A program made the translations under genes and the position numbers. Shown one piece after another: positions 1-11,400 of a DNA stretch of 64,000 nucleotides; the first letter of the stretch is position 1; every line of letters starts with the position of its first letter. The DNA lies in contig JAHBTW010000019.1 in NCBI GenBank assembly GCA_019638385.1, forward strand, positions 45,586 to 109,585, written 5' to 3'. This DNA comes from Saprospiraceae bacterium (GTDB taxonomy: Bacteria; Bacteroidota; Bacteroidia; Chitinophagales; Saprospiraceae). The notes beneath the pieces are model-generated. The model was not told where the DNA came from and made no database searches. It worked only from the letters and a program-made list of their open reading frames with translations.

Positions 1-1
1 C

Positions 2-3000
2 GCCGGCTCAAATGTGATTGTTTTGACAGGCTCGCCGCACCAACCCACCGTTTCCACCACGGTTTCTATCCATAGCCTGAGCGTGCAAGGTGGTAGTATG
101 CAGGTGGCCGCCAACGGCATCTTGCACATTGGAGAGGGGGGCATGCTGACAGAGAGGCCTTTTACCAATTCCGGCACCATAAACATAAATGGCGCCACGG
201 GGGCGGGTTTATCCGTCGTGACCAGTAATGGATCGTTTCAAAACAACGGCACCATCAATGTCGGAAATACGGGCGCCATCAATACTAGTGGTATCGTATC
301 AGGCCCAAATGCCACCATCACGAACAATGGCACCATCTCCATAAACAGGGCCTCCACAGTTTCTGTGTCCTCTGCCGCCCTTTTGGTCAGTGGAAATTTC
401 ACCAACAATGGGAATCTGCTCATTGGTGACATTGCGGACTCGCAACGGCAGGGTCTCTGGGTAAGCGGTGGCGCCTTTACAAATTCGGCAAACGGGAATG
501 TTTCCATCAATCGCACTGGCGGAAATGGCATTAATCACGCCGACGGCACGCTCACGAACTACGGACAAATCACCATTGGCGATGTGGTGGGTTCAATCGG
601 GGACAGAGCGGTGAATCTAATGCTGGGCAACTTTGTTAATGAGGACTGTGGAAGGCTTGTCGTGCTCCATAGTGTTCGTGTACTGACCAATGGAGTAGCC
701 ACGAATAATGGCCAATGGGTGGTCGTTCACACTGGCAGCCCCGCACATGCCAACACGGGTGTTTTCACGAACAATGGGATACTGATGTTCCCGGAAGGCA
801 GCCCCATTCCAAACGTGACGAACAATGAAATCGTCGTCACGCCCAAATCCGGAGCCTGCAACATCTCTCCGGCGCTCGATCTCGGCAGCCCTGTGGACTT
901 TACCATTGCCTCCAACTGGTTTCTGGATAATGGATTGACGATACCTGTGGGAACATTTAATCTGGCCACCAATACCTTCACCAACTCCGCATTGCCGCTG
1001 AACGTACCGACAACGGTATATTTTGAAGTGACCGACAACGGCTCCGGGTGTACCCGAGTGGCATCCGTCCGCCTCACCATTAGTGCCTGTGTAACACCTT
1101 TCATCACCACCTGGAAAACCGACAACCCCGGCACTTCCAATAGCACCTCCATCACCATACCCACCACTGGCAGCGGCTACAACTACGACGTGGACTGGGA
1201 CAACGACGGCGTCTATGACCAAACGGGCATCACCGGCAGCGTGACCCACGACTTCGGCACGGCAGGCACCTACACCATACGGATACGAGGCAGCTTCCCG
1301 CGCATTTATTTCAGCAATGGCGGAGACCGCCAAAAACTCTTAGATATCGGCCAATGGGGCGGCATTGCGTGGACTAATATGGCTAATGCTTTCTATGGCT
1401 GCTCCAACCTCCACATCAGTGCTACGGATACGCCTGATTTGACTGGGGTGACGGACATGAGTCAGATGTTTCGAGGATGTAGCAGCCTAAATGGCCCCGC
1501 CAACATCGGCGACTGGGACACGGGTAATGTGACCAACATGAGCCGCATATTCAATGATGCCACTGCCTTCAATCAGCCCATCGGAGACTGGAACACGGGG
1601 AGTGTGACTAACATGAGCCGCATGTTCGAAAGTGCCACTGCTTTTGATCAACCCATCGGAGACTGGAATACGGGTAATGTGACCAATATGAGCGACATGT
1701 TTAGGAATGCCACTTCCTTCAATCAGCCCATCGGCGACTGGAATACGGGCAATGTAACCAATATGGGCTTCATGTTCAATGATGCCACCTCCTTCAATCA
1801 GCCCATCGGCGACTGGAATACGGGCAATGTAACCAATATGGGCTTCATGTTCAATGATGCCACCTCCTTCAATCAGCCCATCGGCGACTGGGACACGGAG
1901 AATGTGACCAATATGACCTACATGTTCAATGATGCCACCTCCTTCAATCAGCCCATCGGCGACTGGGACACGGGCAATGTGACCAATATGAGCTTCATGT
2001 TCAATGATGCCACCTCCTTCAATCAGCCCATCGGCGACTGGGACACGGGCAATGTGACCAATATGAGCTTCATGTTCAACAGTGCCACTGCCTTCAATCA
2101 GCCCATCGGTGACTGGGACACGGGTAATGTGACCAATATGACCTACATGTTCAATGATGCCACCTCCTTCAATCAGCCCATCGGCAACTGGGACACGGGT
2201 AATGTGACCAATATGATCAGCATGTTCAATGGCGCCACTGCTTTCAGTCAGCCCATCGGCGACTGGAACACCGGCAATGTGACCTCTATGAGCACCATGT
2301 TTTGGAATGCCACCTCCTTCAATCAGCCCATCGGCGACTGGGACACGGGCAATGTGACCTCTATGAGCCTCATGTTCGATGGCGCCACTGCCTTCAATCA
2401 GCCCATCGGCGACTGGGACACGGGCAATGTGACCAATATGACCTACATGTTCAATGATGCCACCTCATTCAATCAGCCCATCGGCGACTGGGACACGGGC
2501 AATGTGACCAATATGAGCGGCATGTTTAGGAATGCCACTTCCTTCAATCAGCCCATCGGCAACTGGGACACGGGTAATGTGACCACCATGGGCAGCATGT
2601 TCAATGGTGCCACCGCTTTCAATCAGCCCATCGGCGACTGGGACACGGGTAATGTGATCAATATGAGCAGCATGTTCTTAGGCGCCACGGCTTTCAACCA
2701 AAACCTCGGCGACTGGAACACCGGCAATGTGACCAACATGAACAGGATGTTCGATGGCGCCACTGCCTTCAATCAGCCCATCGGCGACTGGGACACTGGC
2801 AATGTGACCTCTATGAGCCTCATGTTCTTAGGCGCCACGGCTTTCAACCAAAACCTCGGCGACTGGGACACCGGCAATGTGACCTCTATGGGCAGCATGT
2901 TCAATGGCGCCACTTCCTTTAATCAGCCCATCGGAGACTGGGACACCGGCAATGTGACCAATTTGAGCATCATGTTCTCAGGCGCCATGGCGTTCAATCA

Positions 3001-6000
3001 AAATCTGGGCGGCTGGACACTGAATGCTAATGTAAGCATGATTGGCATGTTCAATAACGCCGGCATGGACTGCACCAACTACAGTGCTACCCTCATCGGC
3101 TGGGCGGCCAACCCCGCCACGCCAAATGGGCGCACCATGAGCGCTTTGGGGAGGCTATACGGCACCAACGCAACCAGTGCGCGGAATACACTCACCACCA
3201 CCAAGGGCTGGACCATCACCGGCGACTTGGCAAGCGGGACGAACTGTGTGCCACCGCCTCAGCCCGATGAATTCATCACCACCTGGAAAACCGACAACCC
3301 CGGCACTTCCAACAGCACCTCCATCACCATACCCACCACTGGCAGCGGCTACAACTACGAGGTGGACTGGGACAACGACGGTGTCTATGACCAAACAGGC
3401 ATCACCGGCAGCGTGACCCACGACTTCGGCACGGCAGGCACCTACACCATACGGATACGAGGCAGCTTCCCGCGCATTTATTTCAATAATTCCGGAGACC
3501 GCCAAAAACTCTTAGACATCGGCCAATGGGGCAGCATCGCGTGGACTTCTATGGCATCGGCTTTTTACGGCTGTTCCAACCTCAATATCAGTGCTGCGGA
3601 TGTACCGAATTTGAGCGGGGTGACCAGTATGTTCTCTATGTTTCGGAGATGTACGGTACTCAATAGCCCTGCCAATATCGGGGATTGGAATACGGCTACT
3701 GTTACCAATATGTCCAACCTATTCCTTTGGGCTGTGGCCTTCAATCAGCCCGTCGGCAACTGGAATACCGCAGCCGTCACCAACATGAGTTCCTTGTTTG
3801 ACGAGGCTGCGGCCTTCGATCAGCCCATCGGCAACTGGAACACCGCAGCCGTCACCAGTATGTCCGGAATGTTTTGGAATGCCGCAACCTTCAATCAGCC
3901 CATCGGCAACTGGAACACCGCAGCCGTCACCAATATGAGCTGGATGTTCGCGGGGGCCACGGCCTTCAATCAGCCCATCGGCAACTGGAATACCGCAGCA
4001 GTGACCAATATGAGTCATATGTTTCGGCAAACTGCGGCTTTCGACCAGCCCATCGGCAACTGGAATACCGCAGCCGTCAACAATATGTCTGTCATGTTTT
4101 ATCAAGCCACTGCCTTCAACCAGCCCATCGGCGACTGGAACACGGGCAATGTGACCACCATGAGCTTCATGTTCAACAATGCCACTGCCTTCAATCAGCC
4201 CATCGAAGGCTGGAATACCGCAGCCGTCACCGATATGACAAATATGTTCAGCGACGCCACTGCCTTCAACCGCCCCCTCGGCAGTTGGACACTGAATGCT
4301 AATGTAAGCATGAACAATATGCTCAACAACGCCGGCATGGACTGCACCAACTACAGTGCTACCCTCATCGGCTGGGCGGCCAACCCCGCCACGCCAAACG
4401 GGCGCACGCTGGGTGCTTTGGGGAGGCTATACGGCACCAACGCAACCAATGCGCGGAATACACTCACCACCACCAAAGGCTGGACCATCACCGGCGACTT
4501 GGCAAGCGGGACGAACTGTGTGCCACCGCTTCAGCCCGATGAATTCATCACCACCTGGAAAACCGACAACCCCGGCACTTCCAACAGCACCTCCATCACC
4601 ATACCCACCACTGGCAGCGGCTACAACTACGAGGTTGACTGGGACAACGACGGTGTCTATGACCAAACAGGTATCACCGGCAGCGTTACCCACGACTTCG
4701 GCACGGCAGGCACCTACACCATACGGATACGAGGCAGCTTCCCGCGCATTTATTTCAGCAATGGCGGAGACCGCCAAAAACTCTTAGATATCGGCCAATG
4801 GGGCGGCATCGCGTGGACTAACATGGCTAATGCTTTCTATGGCTGCTCCAACCTCCACATCAGTGCTACGGATACGCCTAACTTGAGTGGAGTGACGGAC
4901 ATGAACCAAATGTTTCGAGGATGTAGCAGCCTAAATGGCCCCGCCAACATCGGCGACTGGGACACGGGCAATGTGACCGGCATGAGTGCCATGTTCTTAG
5001 GCGCCACTGCCTTCAACCAGCCCATCGGCGACTGGAACACGGGCAATGTGACCGACATGAGTGGCATGTTCTTAGGCGCCAATGCCTTCAATCAGCCCAT
5101 CGGCGACTGGAACACGGGGAGTGTCGCCACCATGAACAGCATGTTCAACAATGCCGCTGCCTTCAATCAGCCCATCGGCGACTGGGATATGGGTAATGTG
5201 ACCAATATGAACCTCATGTTCTCAGCCGCCGCTTCCTTCAATCAGCCCATCGGCGACTGGACACTGAATGCTAATGTAAGCATGAACAATATGCTCAACA
5301 ACGCCGGCATGGACTGCACTAACTACAGTGCTACCCTCATCGGCTGGGCGGTCAACCCCGCCACGCCAAACGGGCGCATACTGGGTGCTTCGGGGAGGCT
5401 ATACGGCACCAACGCAACCAATGCGCGGAATACACTCACCACCACCAAAGGCTGGACCATCGCCGGCGACGCGCTGGTCTCCAACATTTTATACGCGGAT
5501 ATGGATGGCGATGGCTTCGGCGCCGGCCCGGCCATCTATGCCTGTACCGCACAGTCAGGCTATGTTTCCAACAACACCGACTGCGACGATACCAACGCCG
5601 ACCTCAACCCGAACACCGTATGGTACCTCGACGCTGACAACGACGGCTACTACACCGGCGCGGGCGTGACGCAGTGCGCTTCGCCCGGTGCGGGCTACCG
5701 TTACACGGGCATACTGGGTGGCAATGATTGCGACGACAGCAACCCCGACGTCAATCCTGGCGCGACGGAAATCTGCAACGGCATAGACGACAACTGCAAT
5801 GGCATGGTGGACGACGGCGTCTCGTTCGTCACCTATTACCAGGACAACGACGGCGACGGATTCGGAAACCCGGCCATGAGCCAGAGCACCTGCGACGGCC
5901 CGCCAACGGGTTATGTTTCCAACAACACCGACTGCGACGATACGAACCCGGCCGTCAACCCCAACACCGTGTGGTACCTGGATGCCGACAACGACGGCTA

Positions 6001-7789
6001 CTATACCGGCACGGGCGTGACGCAATGCGCTTCGCCCGGTGCGGGCTACCGTTACACGGGCATACTGGGTGGCAATGATTGCGACGACAGCAACTCTGAC
6101 GTCAATCCTGGCGCGACGGAGGTCTGCGGAAATGGCATTGATGATGACTGCAACAACGAGGCGGATGAGGGATGTTGCGATTTGGAGATCACGAACGTTT
6201 CGGTTACCGGCGCATCCTGCCCGAATACTGAAACCGGGAGCATTACCGTGACCGCAACATCGAGCAACGGCCCGATCTCTTATGCCATTTCCGGCCAGGT
6301 GAACCAAAGCAACAATACCGGCCAATTCAGTGACTTGCCAGCAGGCTACTACAACATTGTTGTGACAGACGTCGCCAATTGCTTGGAATTGACGAGCGCC
6401 GAAGTGGTTGAGGATGTAGATACTGAACCACCGAGTATCACCTGCCCGGCCACGCAAACCCTTATCCTCGGCGAAACCTGCACAGCCTCCCTGCCCGACT
6501 ATATGAGCTTGGCCACGACCGGCGACAACTGCGGGGTACAGGGTGTGACGCAGTCGCCCACTGCGGGAACGACGGTCTCCGGGGCCGGCAACATGACGGT
6601 GACGCTCACCGTGACGGACATCAACGGCAATAGCACGCAGTGTTCCTTCACGGTAACGAAAGTGGATAATACCCCGCCTACGGTGCAGTGTTTCAACCAA
6701 ACAATCACCTTCAACGGCGAGAACAGCATCCCGCTCAACACCGATGACCTTGTGGATGCCACCGACAACTGCGGTGTAGCTACTACTATCGAGCTATCGC
6801 CCGCCGGCATCGCTTGCGAGCAGCTCGGTCAAACGGTTCCGGTAACCGTAACGGTAACAGACCTCAATAGCAACCCTGCTACCTGCACGAGCAACATCAC
6901 TGTAACGGGTCTGCCCTGCGGCTGGAACCAAAATCCGAACGGCGTGAATTGTGCTAACGGCAACAGTATCGCTTACAATCCCGCCAACGGCGTATGGACG
7001 GCTACGAGCGCCAATTGTTTTTACGGCCCCGGCTTTACGAGCGACGCCACGGCTTTCGCCCAACGTGCGCTCTGCGGCGACGGCAGCATCACGGCGCAAG
7101 TCACGAGCATCAACGGCAACGGCTGGGCCGGCGTGGTGATGCGCGAGAGCAATGCCGCCGGTGCGAAGAAGGCACAATTGATGACAAACCTGAGCAGCCT
7201 GAGCCGCCGCGAATTCCGCACCACGACCAACGGCGCGGCCATGCCGCAGCAGTTTCCGAGCCAGGATCGGTATTGGCTGCGCATTGTGCGGGCGGGCAAT
7301 CAGTTCAGCATGTATGTGTCGTCCAACGGCGCGACTTGGTACTATGCCGGCGCACAAAACATCCCGATGAATGCCTGCATTCAGATGGGCTTGGTAGCCA
7401 CCAATTACCAACAGACGAGTACGGTGGTCGTTACGTTTGCCAATGTGAGCTTTACGGGTAGTAATGTATCGCTGCTGGCGGGTGTTTCGGCTCCGTTTAA
7501 CACGCTGAACGAGCTAACAACCGACAACTCACAACAGATAAGCGATTTCCAGACGTACCCGAATCCGACGAGCGGGGAGTTGAATGTTGATTTGACGCAT
7601 TACGTGGGCCGGGCAGTGCGCCTGGAAGTGTATAGCCTGGAAGGCAAGTTGCTTAAGTTCAGTGAGATAGAAGAAGTGCAAACGACTGTCGAGCAGATGA
7701 ACCTGTCAGATCACCACAGCGGTATGTACCTGGTAAAAGTGAAATGTGACGGCCTGCCGGATGCGACGCGGCGGGTAGTGAAACAGTAA
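2..7789 (+). CDS. BspA-like giant surface protein with DUF285 repeats and T9SS type A signal (5' partial)
   Basis: The frame is open to the window edge and shows no signal peptide; a GTG at 14 is only an internal codon, so the gene begins upstream. About 2,590 residues are visible. Order: N-terminal adhesin-like Asn/Thr-rich repeats (to about residue 360); three copies of a PKD-like module beginning FITTWKTDNPGTSNS (near 1099, 3271 and 4543), each followed by a run of 25-residue BspA/DUF285 units (MF-x-x-AT-x-FNQPIGDW), numbering about 20, 8 and 4; a MopE-type Ca-binding region rich in DxDxDG and DCDD motifs (5500-6170); HYR-like domains; a laminin-G/DUF1349-like domain (from about 6916); and a C-terminal YPNPTSGEL sorting domain. 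Expected role: a T9SS-exported cell-surface adhesin. The repeats and sorting signal are seen; the adhesion role is inferred from the BspA family. Confidence 0.9.
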   Translation, partial: AGSNVIVLTGSPHQPTVSTTVSIHSLSVQGGSMQVAANGILHIGEGGMLTERPFTNSGTININGATGAGLSVVTSNGSFQNNGTINVGNTGAINTSGIVSGPNATITNNGTISINRASTVSVSSAALLVSGNFTNNGNLLIGDIADSQRQGLWVSGGAFTNSANGNVSINRTGGNGINHADGTLTNYGQITIGDVVGSIGDRAVNLMLGNFVNEDCGRLVVLHSVRVLTNGVATNNGQWVVVHTGSPAHANTGVFTNNGILMFPEGSPIPNVTNNEIVVTPKSGACNISPALDLGSPVDFTIASNWFLDNGLTIPVGTFNLATNTFTNSALPLNVPTTVYFEVTDNGSGCTRVASVRLTISACVTPFITTWKTDNPGTSNSTSITIPTTGSGYNYDVDWDNDGVYDQTGITGSVTHDFGTAGTYTIRIRGSFPRIYFSNGGDRQKLLDIGQWGGIAWTNMANAFYGCSNLHISATDTPDLTGVTDMSQMFRGCSSLNGPANIGDWDTGNVTNMSRIFNDATAFNQPIGDWNTGSVTNMSRMFESATAFDQPIGDWNTGNVTNMSDMFRNATSFNQPIGDWNTGNVTNMGFMFNDATSFNQPIGDWNTGNVTNMGFMFNDATSFNQPIGDWDTENVTNMTYMFNDATSFNQPIGDWDTGNVTNMSFMFNDATSFNQPIGDWDTGNVTNMSFMFNSATAFNQPIGDWDTGNVTNMTYMFNDATSFNQPIGNWDTGNVTNMISMFNGATAFSQPIGDWNTGNVTSMSTMFWNATSFNQPIGDWDTGNVTSMSLMFDGATAFNQPIGDWDTGNVTNMTYMFNDATSFNQPIGDWDTGNVTNMSGMFRNATSFNQPIGNWDTGNVTTMGSMFNGATAFNQPIGDWDTGNVINMSSMFLGATAFNQNLGDWNTGNVTNMNRMFDGATAFNQPIGDWDTGNVTSMSLMFLGATAFNQNLGDWDTGNVTSMGSMFNGATSFNQPIGDWDTGNVTNLSIMFSGAMAFNQNLGGWTLNANVSMIGMFNNAGMDCTNYSATLIGWAANPATPNGRTMSALGRLYGTNATSARNTLTTTKGWTITGDLASGTNCVPPPQPDEFITTWKTDNPGTSNSTSITIPTTGSGYNYEVDWDNDGVYDQTGITGSVTHDFGTAGTYTIRIRGSFPRIYFNNSGDRQKLLDIGQWGSIAWTSMASAFYGCSNLNISAADVPNLSGVTSMFSMFRRCTVLNSPANIGDWNTATVTNMSNLFLWAVAFNQPVGNWNTAAVTNMSSLFDEAAAFDQPIGNWNTAAVTSMSGMFWNAATFNQPIGNWNTAAVTNMSWMFAGATAFNQPIGNWNTAAVTNMSHMFRQTAAFDQPIGNWNTAAVNNMSVMFYQATAFNQPIGDWNTGNVTTMSFMFNNATAFNQPIEGWNTAAVTDMTNMFSDATAFNRPLGSWTLNANVSMNNMLNNAGMDCTNYSATLIGWAANPATPNGRTLGALGRLYGTNATNARNTLTTTKGWTITGDLASGTNCVPPLQPDEFITTWKTDNPGTSNSTSITIPTTGSGYNYEVDWDNDGVYDQTGITGSVTHDFGTAGTYTIRIRGSFPRIYFSNGGDRQKLLDIGQWGGIAWTNMANAFYGCSNLHISATDTPNLSGVTDMNQMFRGCSSLNGPANIGDWDTGNVTGMSAMFLGATAFNQPIGDWNTGNVTDMSGMFLGANAFNQPIGDWNTGSVATMNSMFNNAAAFNQPIGDWDMGNVTNMNLMFSAAASFNQPIGDWTLNANVSMNNMLNNAGMDCTNYSATLIGWAVNPATPNGRILGASGRLYGTNATNARNTLTTTKGWTIAGDALVSNILYADMDGDGFGAGPAIYACTAQSGYVSNNTDCDDTNADLNPNTVWYLDADNDGYYTGAGVTQCASPGAGYRYTGILGGNDCDDSNPDVNPGATEICNGIDDNCNGMVDDGVSFVTYYQDNDGDGFGNPAMSQSTCDGPPTGYVSNNTDCDDTNPAVNPNTVWYLDADNDGYYTGTGVTQCASPGAGYRYTGILGGNDCDDSNSDVNPGATEVCGNGIDDDCNNEADEGCCDLEITNVSVTGASCPNTETGSITVTATSSNGPISYAISGQVNQSNNTGQFSDLPAGYYNIVVTDVANCLELTSAEVVEDVDTEPPSITCPATQTLILGETCTASLPDYMSLATTGDNCGVQGVTQSPTAGTTVSGAGNMTVTLTVTDINGNSTQCSFTVTKVDNTPPTVQCFNQTITFNGENSIPLNTDDLVDATDNCGVATTIELSPAGIACEQLGQTVPVTVTVTDLNSNPATCTSNITVTGLPCGWNQNPNGVNCANGNSIAYNPANGVWTATSANCFYGPGFTSDATAFAQRALCGDGSITAQVTSINGNGWAGVVMRESNAAGAKKAQLMTNLSSLSRREFRTTTNGAAMPQQFPSQDRYWLRIVRAGNQFSMYVSSNGATWYYAGAQNIPMNACIQMGLVATNYQQTSTVVVTFANVSFTGSNVSLLAGVSAPFNTLNELTTDNSQQISDFQTYPNPTSGELNVDLTHYVGRAVRLEVYSLEGKLLKFSEIEEVQTTVEQMNLSDHHSGMYLVKVKCDGLPDATRRVVKQ
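1508..3007 (+). repeat. 75-bp tandem repeat array (about 20 units) inside the BspA-like gene
   Basis: Twenty in-frame 75-bp units encode the 25-residue DUF285 repeat. Two neighbouring units (about 1757-1831 and 1832-1906) are identical at every base, which points to recent slippage or recombination. Shorter arrays of the same kind lie at about 3680-4280 (8 units, mostly GNWNTAAVT type) and 4955-5260 (4 units). Confidence 0.9.
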
Positions 7790-7812
7790 CAACGACGATA
7801 TCATAGAAGAGG

Positions 7813-7851
7813 AAGCGGGTTGGCGTGGAGATCACGTCGGCCCGCTTTTTT
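7813..7851 (+). terminator. Rho-independent terminator of the BspA-like gene
   Basis: A 7-bp stem AAGCGGG/CCCGCTT is followed by a T tract, 24 bases after the stop codon. Confidence 0.75.
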
Positions 7852-8465
7852 ATTTAGGGAGGAATGGAGGAGGCCGGAAGCTACCGTCGGAGGTGTAGAT
7901 TTGGGCTGTGTAGATTTGAGACAGCCTCTTTTTTTTAATCAACGTCTCTGTGTTGAAAATATAAGCTCCGCTTGTACTACTATAAAGCATATACAAGCAA
8001 AAAAACAAACAACTCAACGCGGGTAGGGGGTTTCCCTGTAAGTGCCTGTAAAACAATTTTTTGAATAATTTCAATTTCGCATTGACCTCCGCCTTTTGAC
8101 TGTGTATATATGATGTATATGCAGTTTTTTGTAATAAACATCAGTAAGTTTACCATGCGATTTTAATTGTAGTTGTGCAAACCTGCTTTAACCATATAAA
8201 ACCTTTCAAATGAAGAATTTTGCCAGATGATTTGTTTTGTTTCTGACGGTTTCGATGATTTCCATAGCCGTATGAGCGCAAATCAATAAGGTGACCGCCC
8301 CCGGGTCTGCCTTGTGGGTCGAACAATCCATCGCTCAGCTCCCTGATTATCAACATTGACCTTATCAACATTACGGCTTCCGCCTGATGCATTCACGTTT
8401 CTATTTTCGGCAATTTCCCCACTCATGCCGGCTTTGTACTCCCTAACCATTTTAAAACCAATCAA
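7852..8465. other. Intergenic region without a recognisable gene
   Basis: Two TAGATTTG boxes (7896-7903 and 7911-7918) fit the Bacteroidota -7 consensus TAnnTTTG, but no -33 box is evident. A 43-base repeat (7929-7971) is shared with 16040-16082. The rest is AT-rich; short minus-strand reading frames here (for example 8283-8465) match no family I know. Confidence 0.5.
7929..7971 (+). repeat. 43-bp intergenic repeat, copy 1
   Basis: Matches 16040-16082 at 40 of 43 positions (T-run, AACGTC, CTGTG, then TGAAAATATAAGCTCCGC). Both copies lie downstream of T9SS genes that share the same 3' coding cassette. Confidence 0.85.
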
Positions 8466-11400
8466 ATGCTTAGATGCCTTATAATATTCTTTTTAATTTT
8501 AATAGCTAATTTTTCCTTTGGCCAGGTTTTTACTCAAACCCATAATGATGCTACAATAGGGCTCGACAGGAAAGCTTGGAATGGTCTGGGTAATACCGGA
8601 GGTCATAGTGAAGGTTATCATCATGATTTTACATTGCCGGCAAGCACAGATCCTTGTCAGAGGATTACAGGTATCAGCGTGGTGATCAGTCTTACGGGCT
8701 ACGCCAATAGTGGTGGTCCTTGCCCCCATGCAACGCTCTATTACAATCTATTTTATGGATGTGGAACATACAGTGGAGGCGCTACGTGTTCGCCGCCGCC
8801 GGGAGTGGGGCCTAATCTGATAGCACAGCCTAATTTCCCCCCTAATACAAGCCCTCCGCCATTTATTTTTGGAAATCCTTTGGGCGGTCCCCTTAATCCT
8901 AATATTGTACCAGATTTTGGAGGCAATTTAAGTGTGGACATCGTACCTGTTTCTAATCCTGGTTGCAATGCTGTAAGCAGTGGTCAAATAAGTTATCAAT
9001 ATACCATAACGGTTACGGTTACAATTGCAAACCTACCGCCGCCAACGCCTGCTTTTGCGCAATTAGGACCTTATTGCCAAAATGCAACACCGGGTGTTTT
9101 ACCCTCAAGTTCTACGAATACGCCGCCTATCACAGGTACTTGGTCTCCGGCAGTCATCAGTACAGCAATGGCGGGTTCCCAAGTATATACCTTCACGCCC
9201 AATGCAGACCAATGCGCCACCACCGCGCCGATGACCGTAACGGTGAATGACGCCGCCACGCCCAGCTTCACGCAAGTACAGCCGGTTTGTTCGGGAGCTA
9301 ATTTCACCCTGCCGACCACCTCCGACAATGGTATCACGGGCGTCTGGTCGCCGGCCATCAATAATATGATGACCACCACTTACACGTTCACGCCCAACGC
9401 CGCGCTGCATCCCTGTGCCGCTACTGAGATGATGACCGTGACGGTGAATGCCAACACCACGCCTACCTTCACGCAAGTGCAACCGATCTGCTCCGGCGGC
9501 TCGTTCACGCTGCCAACCCTGTCCAACAACGGCATTGCAGGGACTTGGTCGCCGGCCATCAATAATATGATGACCACCACTTACACGTTCACGCCCAACG
9601 CCGCGCTGCATCCCTGTGCCGCCACTGAGATGATGACCGTGACGGTGAATGCCAACACCACGCCTACCTTCACGCAAGTGCAACCGATTTGCTCCGGCGG
9701 CTCGTTCTCGTTACCGCCTGTTTCCAACGAGGGTATCTCCGGCGCCTGGACGCCGGCCATCAATAATACCACCACTACGACTTACACTTTTACCCCCACG
9801 GCCGGCCAGTGCGCTACCACTCAAACCATGACCGTGACGGTGAATGCCAACCCTGTCGCCAATATACCTGTACCGTTTGAAGTCTGCGTACTCCTCATCC
9901 CCCCAACCTTGCTGAGCGAGAACAGCGCTGTTGTTCTCAGTCAGATTACCGGCGGCAATCCGGGGCTTACCGTCAACTGGTTTTTTGATGCTGCGGCCAC
10001 CATGCCCATTCCCAATATCAACAATGTTTTTCTGGCAATTCCGCCGCCCACTACCGTGTACGCCACGGTGTCCAACGGCTCCTGCTCTTCCTCTACGGTG
10101 CCGGTGGGCATCGTCATCAGCCAACCGCCGGTCATCAATGCTCCGAACAATGTGTCGGCCTGCCAGAGCTACACCCTGCCGCCCATCACCGGCGCCAATC
10201 TGACGGGCAACGAGGCTTACTACACCGGCCCCAACGGAACGGGCACGCAATACTTGCCGGGACAGGTCATCAGCTCCACCGTCACTTTGTTTGCTTATGC
10301 CGGTAGCGGCATGTGCGCCGATCAGGAGCAATTCACCATCACCATCACGCCGCCGCCGACGGCCAACCCGCCCGGCGCACCGCTGAGCATCTGCGACAAC
10401 GGCGCGGGCATTGGGCAGTTCAATCTCACCAACCTTGACGGCATTATCAGCGGGGGAAGCGGCACTGTCAACTGGTTTACAGACGCCGGCGCTACCAATC
10501 CTATTGCCAATCCCTCGGCCTTCGTTTCGGGCGCTACTACGGTGTATGCTACGGTAACGGTGGGCATTTGCACTTCTTCGCCGGTGCCGTTGGTATTGCA
10601 ACTGACACCCGGCCCTGCGGCCAACCCCGCCGGACCACTCCAAGCCTGCGATAACGGCGCCGGGCTGGGGCTGTTTCCATTGTCCAATCTCAATGGTCTC
10701 ATCAGTGGAGGCAGCGGTACCGTCTCTTGGTTTTCCGACGCGGGTACATCCATCTCAATACCGAATCCCAATGCGCACGTTTCCGGCGGCGGCACGGTAT
10801 ATGCCGTTGTATCCCTGAATGGCTGCAACTCCGTACCCGTTCCTGTAAGCCTGATAATCAATCCGCTTCCGGTTGTCAATCTCACGGTGGCACAAGCGAT
10901 TAGTTGTGCAGCTTCCGCCAATGGCGCTATCTCTACCGGCATCGGCAACGCTACGGGGCCTTTTACTTTTGATTGGAATATCAATGCATTAGACGGCCAA
11001 CAAAACCCCGCTAACCTCGGACCGGGCACTTATTCTGTAATCGTAACCGCTACCAACACAGGCTGTATAGGAACCGGCAGTATCACTCTTTCTGCCCCCA
11101 CAGCCATCACCCTCAACTGCGCTCAACAAAATCCGGTTTCCACCCCCGGTGGATCCGACGGCTCGGCGACGGTGCAGATTTCGGGCGGCACGGCAGCTTA
11201 CACCGTGGCCTGGAGCGGTGCGGCGAGCGGCACTCAAAATCAGGCGGCAGCCGGCGCCGCCACGATAACCGGTTTGATAGCAGGTGCTTACAACGTAGTC
11301 GTCACCGATGCCAATGGCTGCACGCAGAGCTGCTCGTTTACCGTTGACGCCCCCAATTGCCCGCCAATTTCCTCACCTGGCATCGCTGTTCCTACTGCCA

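Noticed and set aside
5555..6700. 381-residue minus-strand frame
   Set aside because: It is antisense to the Ca-binding and HYR part of the BspA-like gene, with low-complexity Val/Ala/Arg composition.
8283..8465. 60-residue minus-strand ORF in the first intergenic region
   Set aside because: No promoter, no family similarity and low codon support.
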